Below, piece by piece: positions 17,671 through 24,882 of a stretch of DNA of 64,000 bases. Source of the stretch: SEAL01 sp032153715 (GTDB taxonomy: Bacteria; Patescibacteriota; Saccharimonadia; Saccharimonadales; Saccharimonadaceae); the NCBI GenBank assembly GCA_032153715.1, contig JALDYR010000001.1, forward strand, positions 372,001 through 436,000. The letters are read 5' to 3'. Positions within the stretch are counted from its first letter, which is position 1; every line of letters starts with the position of its first letter. The position numbers and the translations under genes were made by a program. The notes under the pieces were generated by a model. It made no database searches. It was not told where the DNA came from and saw nothing but the letters and a program-made list of their open reading frames with translations.

Positions 17671-18699
17671 CTATGCCAGGCTATCAGCTAGATCTGGGTG
17701 GACTTTTCCAAGGTGTTGATACCCTTTTGGCGTAACGCGACGACCGCGGGGGGTTCGCTCAATAAAGCCAATTTGAATCAGATACGGTTCATAGAAATCC
17801 TCAATCGTCGTCGCCTCATCGCCCGTCAAGGCAGCAATGGTATTGAGTCCCACTGGGTTTGTTCCGTAATTCTCAATTATACTCGTCAGCAAGTTACGAT
17901 CCGCTGGATCTAGTCCGATTTCGTCGATCTCAAGCATCTCAAGCGCCTGACGAGTAATAACTGTGTCAATAATCCCGTCACCGTTAACATCGGCGTAGTC
18001 ACGCACTCGCTTGAGCAAGCGATTAGCAATACGCGGTGTTAGGCGTGCCCGCGTCGATAGGTCAGTTGCGGCATCAGGGTGAATCTTACTCTCAAGGATC
18101 GCCGAGGCGCGAGTGATAATCTGTCCGATCTCGTGGGGAGTGTAGAATTCCAGCCGATGAATGAGACCAAAACGATCACGCAGCGGCGCTGCCAATGATC
18201 CCGTTCGGGTGGTGGCACCGATGACTGTGAACTTTGGTAAATCAAGGCGCACACTCCGCGCCGCTGGCCCCTTACCAATCACAATATCTAATTTGAAATC
18301 TTCCATCGCGCTATACAAGACCTCTTCAACAGCACGACTCAAGCGATGAATCTCATCGATAAAGAGCACATCGCCATCCGTCAAATTTGTCAAAATACTC
18401 GCCAGATCACCAGCTCGCTCAATAGCTGGGCCTGCCGTCACGCGAATGTTTGTGCCCATTTCATTCGCAATCACTGTTGCCATCGTTGTCTTGCCGAGTC
18501 CCGGAGGACCGTATAAAAGTACGTGGTCAATTGGCTCACTGCGTTTTTTTGCGGCGTCAATTGCTAGCTTTAAATTCTTTTTTAATCGCTCTTGACCAAT
18601 ATAATCTGAAAAATTCTGCGGTCGCAGCGTTACTTCAATCGCCTGTTCATCCAGGTCCTCTTCTGGCAAACTTGTGTCTACAATTCGTTCAATCGCCAT
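17671..18699 (-). CDS. ruvB: Holliday junction branch migration helicase RuvB
   Basis: A 342-residue AAA+ ATPase. Walker A GPPGLGKTT at 64-72, Walker B LFIDEIHRL near 110-118, sensor 1 GATTRTGSLAAPLRDRFG and the C-terminal winged helix EDFYEPYLIQIGFIERTPRGR. RuvB rings pump DNA through the RuvA-bound Holliday junction. It starts 3 nt after the ruvA stop, so the two form an operon; ruvC is about 5 kb away on the same strand. Confidence 0.97.
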   Translation of the reverse strand: MAIERIVDTSLPEEDLDEQAIEVTLRPQNFSDYIGQERLKKNLKLAIDAAKKRSEPIDHVLLYGPPGLGKTTMATVIANEMGTNIRVTAGPAIERAGDLASILTNLTDGDVLFIDEIHRLSRAVEEVLYSAMEDFKLDIVIGKGPAARSVRLDLPKFTVIGATTRTGSLAAPLRDRFGLIHRLEFYTPHEIGQIITRASAILESKIHPDAATDLSTRARLTPRIANRLLKRVRDYADVNGDGIIDTVITRQALEMLEIDEIGLDPADRNLLTSIIENYGTNPVGLNTIAALTGDEATTIEDFYEPYLIQIGFIERTPRGRRVTPKGYQHLGKVHPDLADSLA

Positions 18700-18702
18700 T
18701 AA

Positions 18703-19281
18703 TTACCCCTTCAATGCCTGCGTCACGCGGTCAGCTGTCGATAAGTCAGTTGGCACGCCTTCCAAGGCGCGCGTTGCGTCATTCAAGGTATAGCCAAGCG
18801 CCATCAGCGCCTCGAGCGCTTCATCAGTATGACTAATGGGCTGCGCGATACCAGTCGTCGTATTGTTGTCATAGTATAGTGGCATACCAACCTTATCCGA
18901 CAGATCAACGACAACACGCTCAGCTGTCTTCTTGCCGACACCGCTTGCCTTTGTTATAAACGTTGCATCGCTATTGGCAATCGCATTACGCACAGTTTCA
19001 CCTTCACCCAGACTCAAGATAGCAAGCGCCGCTTTTGGCCCGACACCTTGTACAGTAATCAACATTTCAAATAACTTTTTTGCCGCCAAGCTTGCAAAGC
19101 CAAACAATTCTTGCGACTGTTCTCGAATGTGATGATACGTATAAAATTTAATCGGCTCATTCAGGAGTGCTCGCTCGTAATCACCCAACGCAACCGCAAC
19201 CTCATACCCAACACCATGAACATCAACGATCACGGATGAATTAAATTTTTCGGCAACAACCCCAGAGACATGTGCAATCAT
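18703..19281 (-). CDS. ruvA: Holliday junction protein RuvA
   Basis: A 192-residue junction-recognition protein: N-terminal OB-fold (1-62), two helix-hairpin-helix motifs (LITVQGVGPKAALAIL near 71-86 and ITKASGVGKKTAERVV near 107-122) and a C-terminal RuvB-binding three-helix domain (EALEALMALGYT). TATAAT at 19289-19294 on the minus strand ends 7 nt before the ATG, pointing to a leaderless ruvAB transcript. Confidence 0.96.
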   Translation of the reverse strand: MIAHVSGVVAEKFNSSVIVDVHGVGYEVAVALGDYERALLNEPIKFYTYHHIREQSQELFGFASLAAKKLFEMLITVQGVGPKAALAILSLGEGETVRNAIANSDATFITKASGVGKKTAERVVVDLSDKVGMPLYYDNNTTTGIAQPISHTDEALEALMALGYTLNDATRALEGVPTDLSTADRVTQALKG

Positions 19282-19317
19282 ACTAACTATTATAACGTAT
19301 TTGCTTTTCCGACAAAA

Positions 19318-21792
19318 TTAACGAGAATTACCGTTACCATTCCCTTGATTGCCACTCGATGAATCGCTTCCAGTACTTGGCGTAATTAAGTAAGTCACTG
19401 CTGACGAACTAGACGAAGCGAAGGCCTCTTCGTCCGCTGATTCAAACTCGGCCGTAATCGTATGGGCGCCAATCGACAGCGAACTCGTCGTAAACTGTGC
19501 GCCGCCATCAACCACCGACACCGCCCCAATAATCGTTGAACCGTCTCGGAATATGACAGTACCCCGTGCGCCTGCTCCCTGAACACTTGCCGTAAAGGTG
19601 ACGCTCGTTCCACGTGAAGCGGTGTTATTTGGCTTGACGCTCAATGTCGTCGTCGTTTCGACAAGCTCATCAGTGGCTACTTCTTCACCCTCGTCTTGAT
19701 CCTTCTTCTCTTCCGTCTTCGTCTCTTGCACCTTGACTGAACAACTTGCCGTTGGAAGGCTTGTCGAGATAAAGTACTCACTCCGCGTCTTGCCATTAAC
19801 TGCCGCATCAGCCAAACTGCCGTCGCTACACACATTCCGCTGGACAATACCCGATACCATCGGGAAAGATGTTGGCACACCGGCAAGCATTGACCCCATC
19901 GCATTTCGCCAGATTGGACCAGCCATGATCGAGCCGCCATTTGCCATAGCGGTATTGTCGTTATTGCCAACCCACACGCCAACCGCTAGTTGCGGTGCAT
20001 AGCCAATAGTCCACGCGTCTTTTGAATCATCGGTTGTCCCGGTCTTCACTGCTGCCGTTTTAACGGCACGAGTCTTGGCATCAATCACGTTTAGGCTACT
20101 ACCAAACACCGAGCTACGAGCATTATTATCAGCAAGGATATTAGAAATCAGGTACGAACCCTGCTCACTCATCACTTCTTTGCTTGTTGCTTTTGCCGCA
20201 AATACCTTGTCGTTGTACTTGCTTTGAATATTCTTGATTGTCGAAGTATCGTATTGATCACCGCCGTTTGCAAAGGCAGCATAAGCATTTGTCATTTCTA
20301 ACAGTGGCACCTCGGCCGAGCCAAGTGCCAGCGACAAACCGTAGTTCGTCTTGTCATCAATGGTCGTAATTCCCATACGCTTTGCTGTTGCAATTGCATT
20401 CGACACGCCAACTTTTTGCATAACCTTTACTGCTGGAATATTCAGCGACCAATCTAATGCGTTACGCACCGTCACGTCACCACGGAAGCGACGATCGGCG
20501 TTCTGTGGTTTGTACCCACCAAAATCGCTATCGGTTGGCTTTGTGTCCTTGAGGATTGTTGCCGGCGTAATTTTGCCGTCAGCAAGCGCCTGTGCATAAT
20601 ACAGTGGTTTGAAGCTACTGCCCGGCTGACGTGGCGTCGTCACCATATTCACCTTGCCGAACTGCTCGTTATTCCAGTCTGCACTGCCGACTAGCGCCCG
20701 GATTTCACCGTTTGTTGGGTCAATCGCCAGCCCGCTCGCATTCGTACCGCCATTAGCGTTAATTGTCCTCATATTATTACTGACTGCTGTCTGTAGCTGA
20801 TTTTGCATATTCATATCAAGCGTCGTCGTCACCTGATAGCCCGAACGTGCCACCTTCTCTTCGCCGTATTTCTTGTACAGCTCATTCATGACCATCTCCG
20901 TGAAATGCGGCGCCTTACTACTATCCGCCAATGGCTTCACTGGTTGATACGCCAACTCTTCGGCAAGTGCGGCAGTCTTGTCTTGCTCGGTAATCACCTT
21001 GTTGTCGACCATGCGTGTCAAGACGGTATTTTGACGCTCCTTGGCATACTTCATTTCACCGTACAGCGGCGAGTACGCATTTGGCGCTGGCAAAATGCCA
21101 ATTAACATCGAGCTTTCCGCCAATGTCAGGTCTTGTGGTGATTTATTAAAGTAAGTCTTCGCCGCATCTTCAATCCCAAACACGTTGCCGCCAAAGAATG
21201 CCGAGTTTAGGTACATCGCCAGGATCTCATCTTTACTGTACGTCCGCTCAATCGCGATTGAAATCGATAGCTCCTGGAACTTTCGCAGATAGCTTTTTTG
21301 GTCGCTGAGCAGAGTGTTTTTTGCTAATTGTTGCGTCAGTGTCGAACCGCCGTAATTGCTGCCGCCAGTCGCTGCATTGGCATACAGCGCACCAACCATG
21401 CTGACAATTGAAAAGCCGCCGTGATCATAAAAATTCTTGTCCTCACTCGAAAGGAGCGCCTTCTCTGTTGAATCGCTAATTTTATCAAGTCCAATTAGCT
21501 CTCGGTGCTTTGCTCGGCCCAGGCTAAAGATTTCCGTCTTGCCATCGTTTGCGTACAACACAACCCCGGTATTATTACGGTTCATCAGCCGTTCTTGGTT
21601 CGAAATATCGCGCGCAAAATACAAATAGGTAGCCAACGGCAAGATAATCAAAAAGGCAAGAATGGGCCCAGCAATCACAAGGATCTTCTTCTTCAGACTT
21701 AGTTCGTGCCACCAGCGAAAATGTCTTTTCGCTCCACGTTTTACCTTTTGTGCTGGACTTACGCGCTTGGTGTATTTTCCTTGACGAATCAT
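19318..21792 (-). CDS. Class A penicillin-binding protein (PBP1A type) with Ig-like C-terminus
   Basis: An 824-residue bifunctional peptidoglycan synthase. A basic cytoplasmic tail and one membrane helix (about 37-60) precede the GT51 glycosyltransferase domain, with EDKNFYDHGG near 117-126 and the GGSTLTQQLAKN motif. The transpeptidase domain follows, with the active-site Ser in SSFKP (about residue 391), SLN, and KTGTTDD near 582. After it come a low-complexity Glu/Lys linker and a bacterial Ig-like (Big3-like) domain (about 700-800), then a Ser/Gly/Asn tail. The Ig domain probably binds the wall. TATAAT at 21800-21805 (minus) ends 7 nt before the ATG. Confidence 0.94.
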   Translation of the reverse strand: MIRQGKYTKRVSPAQKVKRGAKRHFRWWHELSLKKKILVIAGPILAFLIILPLATYLYFARDISNQERLMNRNNTGVVLYANDGKTEIFSLGRAKHRELIGLDKISDSTEKALLSSEDKNFYDHGGFSIVSMVGALYANAATGGSNYGGSTLTQQLAKNTLLSDQKSYLRKFQELSISIAIERTYSKDEILAMYLNSAFFGGNVFGIEDAAKTYFNKSPQDLTLAESSMLIGILPAPNAYSPLYGEMKYAKERQNTVLTRMVDNKVITEQDKTAALAEELAYQPVKPLADSSKAPHFTEMVMNELYKKYGEEKVARSGYQVTTTLDMNMQNQLQTAVSNNMRTINANGGTNASGLAIDPTNGEIRALVGSADWNNEQFGKVNMVTTPRQPGSSFKPLYYAQALADGKITPATILKDTKPTDSDFGGYKPQNADRRFRGDVTVRNALDWSLNIPAVKVMQKVGVSNAIATAKRMGITTIDDKTNYGLSLALGSAEVPLLEMTNAYAAFANGGDQYDTSTIKNIQSKYNDKVFAAKATSKEVMSEQGSYLISNILADNNARSSVFGSSLNVIDAKTRAVKTAAVKTGTTDDSKDAWTIGYAPQLAVGVWVGNNDNTAMANGGSIMAGPIWRNAMGSMLAGVPTSFPMVSGIVQRNVCSDGSLADAAVNGKTRSEYFISTSLPTASCSVKVQETKTEEKKDQDEGEEVATDELVETTTTLSVKPNNTASRGTSVTFTASVQGAGARGTVIFRDGSTIIGAVSVVDGGAQFTTSSLSIGAHTITAEFESADEEAFASSSSSAVTYLITPSTGSDSSSGNQGNGNGNSR

Positions 21793-21923
21793 TTCTCTTA
21801 TTATACCAAATTAGCTGAGAAATAGACTAATATACCCCACGCGCCACTACTTGAATAATTGCTTAGAATACCCCATAATAAGAACGCTTGCGCGAACGCG
21901 TACGTACATTACACAGGAAGACG

Positions 21924-22289
21924 GTGACAGCATTGGAAAATGCAATTGTTGAACTATTCAAGGGTCTAGGCATCGGAGCGAGGATACTTTCCGACGAAAC
22001 GAAGCTTTCGTACGAAGTATGTTACGAGATTCTCCGAGCACCAAATAGGCGAGTAAATGAGGAAACGGCCTCCATTATTCATGAATGGGTCGAAAAACAG
22101 TTTGGTTACATTAACCGCAAAGAGTTGTTTCATCCTCACAATGTCTCAAATCGCGGACGTCGTCCGTACACCGGAACATGCATCGATAGAAGCACGAGAT
22201 GTCGTATGGTCATTTGCTCATATTGTCATCTTGAAGTTCCAGCTCGTAAAATCTGCATTGAGTGCGATAAAGTACTTATTCCGATTTAA
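21924..22289 (+). CDS. Small protein with HTH-like region and zinc ribbon
   Basis: About 121 residues from GTG 21924, which follows AGGA by 5 nt; a TTG at 21888 would add 12 residues. Residues near 18-60 (ILSDETKLSYEVCYEIL then RRVNEETASIIHEWV) resemble an XRE-type helix-turn-helix. The C-terminus holds two Cys pairs, CSYC and CIEC, spaced 11 residues apart, typical of a zinc ribbon. This suggests a DNA-binding regulator, but no exact family is recognised. It sits between PBP1A (divergent) and the metal-sensor operon, with hairpins after it. Confidence 0.6.
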   Translation: MTALENAIVELFKGLGIGARILSDETKLSYEVCYEILRAPNRRVNEETASIIHEWVEKQFGYINRKELFHPHNVSNRGRRPYTGTCIDRSTRCRMVICSYCHLEVPARKICIECDKVLIPI

Positions 22290-22328
22290 TGAGTTTCGCC
22301 CCCGTTTGGGGAATTTCGCTTAAACAAT

Positions 22329-22363
22329 AAGCTTGAGATTCCCCTTCGGGGGTTTTCAAGCTT
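22329..22363 (+). terminator. Hairpin (probable terminator) before the metal-sensor operon
   Basis: Outer stem AAGCTTGA (22329-22336) pairs with TCAAGCTT (22356-22363) and inner stem CCCC/GGGG closes a TTCG loop. There is no U-run, so it may be a weak or bidirectional terminator. A smaller CCCC-GTTT-GGGG hairpin lies at about 22300-22316. Confidence 0.5.
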
Positions 22364-22365
22364 GA

Positions 22366-22388
22366 CTAATACCCCCTGGGGGTATTAG
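22366..22388 (+). promoter_or_regulatory. Operator palindrome of the CsoR/RcnR-family repressor
   Basis: A perfect 11-bp inverted repeat, CTAATACCCCC, one central T, GGGGGTATTAG. G-tract palindromes of this form are known targets of CsoR/RcnR repressors. It lies between a TTGACT -35-like box (22362-22367) and a -10-like region (22383-22394), 9 nt before the repressor ATG, so binding would block its own promoter. Confidence 0.82.
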
Positions 22389-22397
22389 TATAAGACT

Positions 22398-22673
22398 ATG
22401 ATAGAAGATATTAAAAAGCGCTCTTCACATCGCGTAAAAATCCTCCAGGGGCAGCTTCGCGCGCTTGAGACCGCCATCGACAGCGAAGAATATTGCATGG
22501 ACATCCTAACCCAAAGTCTAGCAATTCAAAAATCACTAGGATCCCTTAATAAACTTATCCTTGAAAACCACCTGCGCACTCACATCGCCCACGAAATCAA
22601 ACACGGCAACGAAGAAAAATCGATCGAAGAGCTCCTGCAGCTATATGAGCTGCAAAATAACCGAGGAAAATAA
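22398..22673 (+). CDS. Metal-sensing repressor of the CsoR/RcnR/FrmR family
   Basis: A 91-residue all-helical protein (DUF156). It matches the family pattern RVKILQGQLRALE, then EEYCMDILTQ and ILENHLRTHIAHE. Metal-ligand positions read Cys33-His58-His62. Copper CsoR proteins have Cys-His-Cys; nickel/cobalt RcnR has Cys-His-His, so the ligand set here is closer to RcnR. These tetramers release DNA when the metal binds. The gene is preceded by a perfect operator palindrome and starts an operon with a His-rich MauE/DoxX-like membrane protein (4-nt gap) and a further small membrane protein. The true inducer cannot be deduced with certainty. Confidence 0.9.
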   Translation: MIEDIKKRSSHRVKILQGQLRALETAIDSEEYCMDILTQSLAIQKSLGSLNKLILENHLRTHIAHEIKHGNEEKSIEELLQLYELQNNRGK

Positions 22674-22677
22674 CGCC

Positions 22678-23232
22678 ATGAATCACGATCATCATTCACA
22701 CGAAACAAGCCAGACCAACCACGCGACTAACCTAAAACCCGCACTCAATCCACTTAATCATTCACTCAAAGACTATCTGCCGCTTATCGCCGTACTTGGT
22801 TTTATTCTTCTTAGCACGTTCATCTACGTTGCGTTACAGGGCAACACATTCCTCATATGGATGAATGCGCTCATGGGATTCTTTTTTCTCTTTTTTGCCC
22901 TCTTTAAATTCATTGATCTGCCGGGTTTTGCTGACGGCTATCATGAATATGACCTGATTGCGCAGCGCGTCAAACTCTACGGCTGGATTTACCCATTCCT
23001 TGAAGTCATCCTCGCAACGCTTTATCTTCTCGCCGTAGTAAGTTCATGGCTCTATATCGCCACAATCATCCTGATGATCATTAACGTCGCTAGCATTGCA
23101 ATCAAACTCGCCCGCCGCGAAAAGTTTATGTGCATGTGCCTTTCAACCGTCCTGAAAGTGCCACTAACTACCGTCAGCTTGATCGAGTACGGATCGATGG
23201 GCATCATGGCAGCAATCATGCTCGCGCTATAA
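22678..23232 (+). CDS. MauE/DoxX-like membrane protein with His-rich N-terminus
   Basis: A 184-residue protein from ATG 22678, just after GAGGAAAATAACGCC. The N-terminus carries a His cluster (HDHHSHE) that could bind metal. Four to five membrane helices follow. The segment LFKFIDLPGFADGYHEYD and the later helix match the MauE/DoxX-like family, which handles redox chemistry or small solutes at the membrane. A CMC motif near residue 144 is a further possible metal or disulfide site. Being 4 nt downstream of the metal repressor, it is likely repressor-controlled and may act in metal tolerance or delivery. Confidence 0.78.
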   Translation: MNHDHHSHETSQTNHATNLKPALNPLNHSLKDYLPLIAVLGFILLSTFIYVALQGNTFLIWMNALMGFFFLFFALFKFIDLPGFADGYHEYDLIAQRVKLYGWIYPFLEVILATLYLLAVVSSWLYIATIILMIINVASIAIKLARREKFMCMCLSTVLKVPLTTVSLIEYGSMGIMAAIMLAL

Positions 23233-23263
23233 TGCGCCGGCATGTGTCATACTAGGAATATCT

Positions 23264-23647
23264 ATGGCAAGCGAATCAAACTACATTCCAGGCATCTGCA
23301 ACATCAACCCCGTCGAAATTAAGCGACGAAAAATGATCGGCAACGTCGGCTTTGGCGTCTTTATTGTCTTCGTTATCGCGCTCGTCCTGTTTCATGCGCC
23401 GTGGTATTACCGAACTGTCGTTTTCATTCCCGCCTTCATTGCCTGCACTGGCTATCTGCAAGCACGAAACCACTTTTGCATTAGCTACGCCAGCACCGGG
23501 CAGCAGCACGCCGACGACGGGAAAGTCGTCCCCGTTAACGATAACGCCGCCCTTAAAGCCGACAAACTAAAGGCTCGCATGATGAATGCACAGGCGTTTG
23601 TCACTGCAGCAGTTATTACCGCCGCTTTCGCCGTTATGCCTTTATAG
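23264..23647 (+). CDS. Small membrane protein with CN-x2-P motif
   Basis: A 127-residue protein with about three hydrophobic segments (35-55, 58-75 and 108-127). The N-terminal motif YIPGICNINPVEIKRRK and the later YLQARNHFC form a recognisable small conserved membrane family found in several phyla, but I cannot name it with certainty. The Cys residues near positions 12 and 71 may pair or bind metal. AGGA precedes the ATG by 6 nt. Co-directional with the metal-sensor genes and 31 nt downstream of the MauE-like gene, so probably the third gene of that operon. Its end overlaps the convergent kinase-like gene by 14 nt. Confidence 0.68.
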   Translation: MASESNYIPGICNINPVEIKRRKMIGNVGFGVFIVFVIALVLFHAPWYYRTVVFIPAFIACTGYLQARNHFCISYASTGQQHADDGKVVPVNDNAALKADKLKARMMNAQAFVTAAVITAAFAVMPL

Positions 23648-24311
23648 AACTTTCGTATGATTGTGCCAACGCCGCGAGAAAACTTTGCGGATCTACGTGG
23701 CGATGAATGGCTTTGCGTGCAAGCGCGCTCGTAAAAACGCGCCGCGTTGGAATAGGCAGGTTTCTCGATATTGTTGCAGGGTATTTTTTTCGCCATGCGT
23801 ACGTATCGCTCCGAAGAAGTAAACGTTCAAATGGCAATCGACCGCTCAAGGCAAGATGGGCAATAACCGCCACGCGATACGTTGCGGTGCGCGTCGTCAG
23901 CTCGGCTTGTACTGGGAATTCCTCTGGCGCCATTGTTTCCCACGTTCCGCGCATATCATCCTGTAGCCAGCTAGGCTCGCCCGGATTTTTAATGACTGCC
24001 GCCTCCAAGTCAACGAGACGAGCGCCAGAATCACAGAAAATCAAATGCTCTAAGTTCAGGTCGCGGTACATAATTCCGCGATCCAAAAGGTCCGATTCGG
24101 CGTCAATATAACTCTCTAAAGAGCCCGCGACAGCCTCCCACGACTGGGCATCCGCCGACCAGTCATCTCTCAGATTAAGCCACTCTTTCCCGTTCTTGCC
24201 AGCAACATACTCCATCTCTAATGTCGTATTGCTGTCGACTTCTTGCCTACTGATAATATTTGGCACGTAAGGACTCTGTTCTAGCAACTCAAGCACACGA
24301 CTTTCACGCAC
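23634..24311 (-). CDS. Protein-kinase-like protein, N-terminus probably in another frame
   Basis: The open frame from GTG 24311 gives 225 residues with kinase C-lobe landmarks: catalytic loop YRDLNLEHL (82-90, with the catalytic Asp and the Asn), DLE in place of DFG (101-103), and APE (128-130). The N-lobe is incomplete from this start: only LEMEYVAG (hinge) and REsrvLELL (helix C-like) are present, and the ATP-binding Lys is missing. The upstream sequence in the -1-shifted frame supplies it (see 24312-24388). Hanks-type or lipopolysaccharide-kinase-like fold; substrate unknown. Lies 5-7 nt after ruvC if the upstream ATG is used. Confidence 0.7.
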   Translation of the reverse strand: MRESRVLELLEQSPYVPNIISRQEVDSNTTLEMEYVAGKNGKEWLNLRDDWSADAQSWEAVAGSLESYIDAESDLLDRGIMYRDLNLEHLIFCDSGARLVDLEAAVIKNPGEPSWLQDDMRGTWETMAPEEFPVQAELTTRTATYRVAVIAHLALSGRLPFERLLLRSDTYAWRKKYPATISRNLPIPTRRVFTSALARKAIHRHVDPQSFLAALAQSYESSIKA

Positions 24312-24388
24312 AATGCGTTGATAGCCTTCGGGCGATGTACTGGTTTTTTGACAGTCGGGCTGGCGACTATAATTTCTACGTTATTCAT
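24312..24388 (-). other. Candidate out-of-frame N-terminus of the kinase-like gene
   Basis: ATG 24388 lies 5 nt after the ruvC stop and opens MNNVEIIVASPTVKK, which ends at a run of six A (24344-24349, read on the minus strand). A -1 shift there continues as TSTSPEGYQRIVRE straight into the kinase frame, giving a contiguous N-lobe with the VKK lysine. Without the shift, the first frame stops after 36 codons. Either an indel mutation, a sequencing error or slippage at the A-run. Confidence 0.6.
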
Positions 24389-24393
24389 AACAT

Positions 24394-24867
24394 CTATCCA
24401 CGGCTCATCATTGAATGCGTAATTGCCGCCGCCAGTGCATCGGCGCAGTCGTCAGGTTTTGGCACTTCTTTTAGCCCTAGGTGCATGCGCACCATTTCCT
24501 GAACTTGCTTTTTATCAGCCTTGCCGTATCCTGTCAGTGTTTGTTTAATTTGTTGCGGCGTATATTCAGCAATTGGCAATCTTGCTTTGCGGCCGGTTAG
24601 CATTGCCACGCCGCGAGCATGAGAGACACTCATTGCCGTCGTCACGTTTTGCGAGAAAAACAGTTTTTCAATCGACATCACTTCTGGCTTCGTCTCGGCA
24701 ATAATATCCGTCAGCCCGTCAAAGATTTCTTCGAGTCGTTCGTCAAGTGGTGTATGTGCCGGCGTCGTAATCACCCCGGCCGTCACCATCTTTGCTTTGC
24801 CGCGCACGACGTCGACAACGCCAAAGCCTAAAATCCCTGTTCCCGGGTCAATACCGATAATTCTCAT
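24394..24867 (-). CDS. ruvC: Holliday junction resolvase RuvC
   Basis: A 157-residue endonuclease of RNase H-like fold. Catalytic Asp7 in MRIIGIDPGTG, Glu in SIEKLFF (about 66) and the Asp pair in KPDDCADALAAAI near 138-146 are all present. RuvC cleaves Holliday junctions held by RuvAB. TATACT at 24875-24880 (minus) ends 7 nt before the ATG. It is followed on the same strand by the kinase-like gene. Confidence 0.96.
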   Translation of the reverse strand: MRIIGIDPGTGILGFGVVDVVRGKAKMVTAGVITTPAHTPLDERLEEIFDGLTDIIAETKPEVMSIEKLFFSQNVTTAMSVSHARGVAMLTGRKARLPIAEYTPQQIKQTLTGYGKADKKQVQEMVRMHLGLKEVPKPDDCADALAAAITHSMMSRG

Positions 24868-24882
24868 TACTCTTAGTATACG

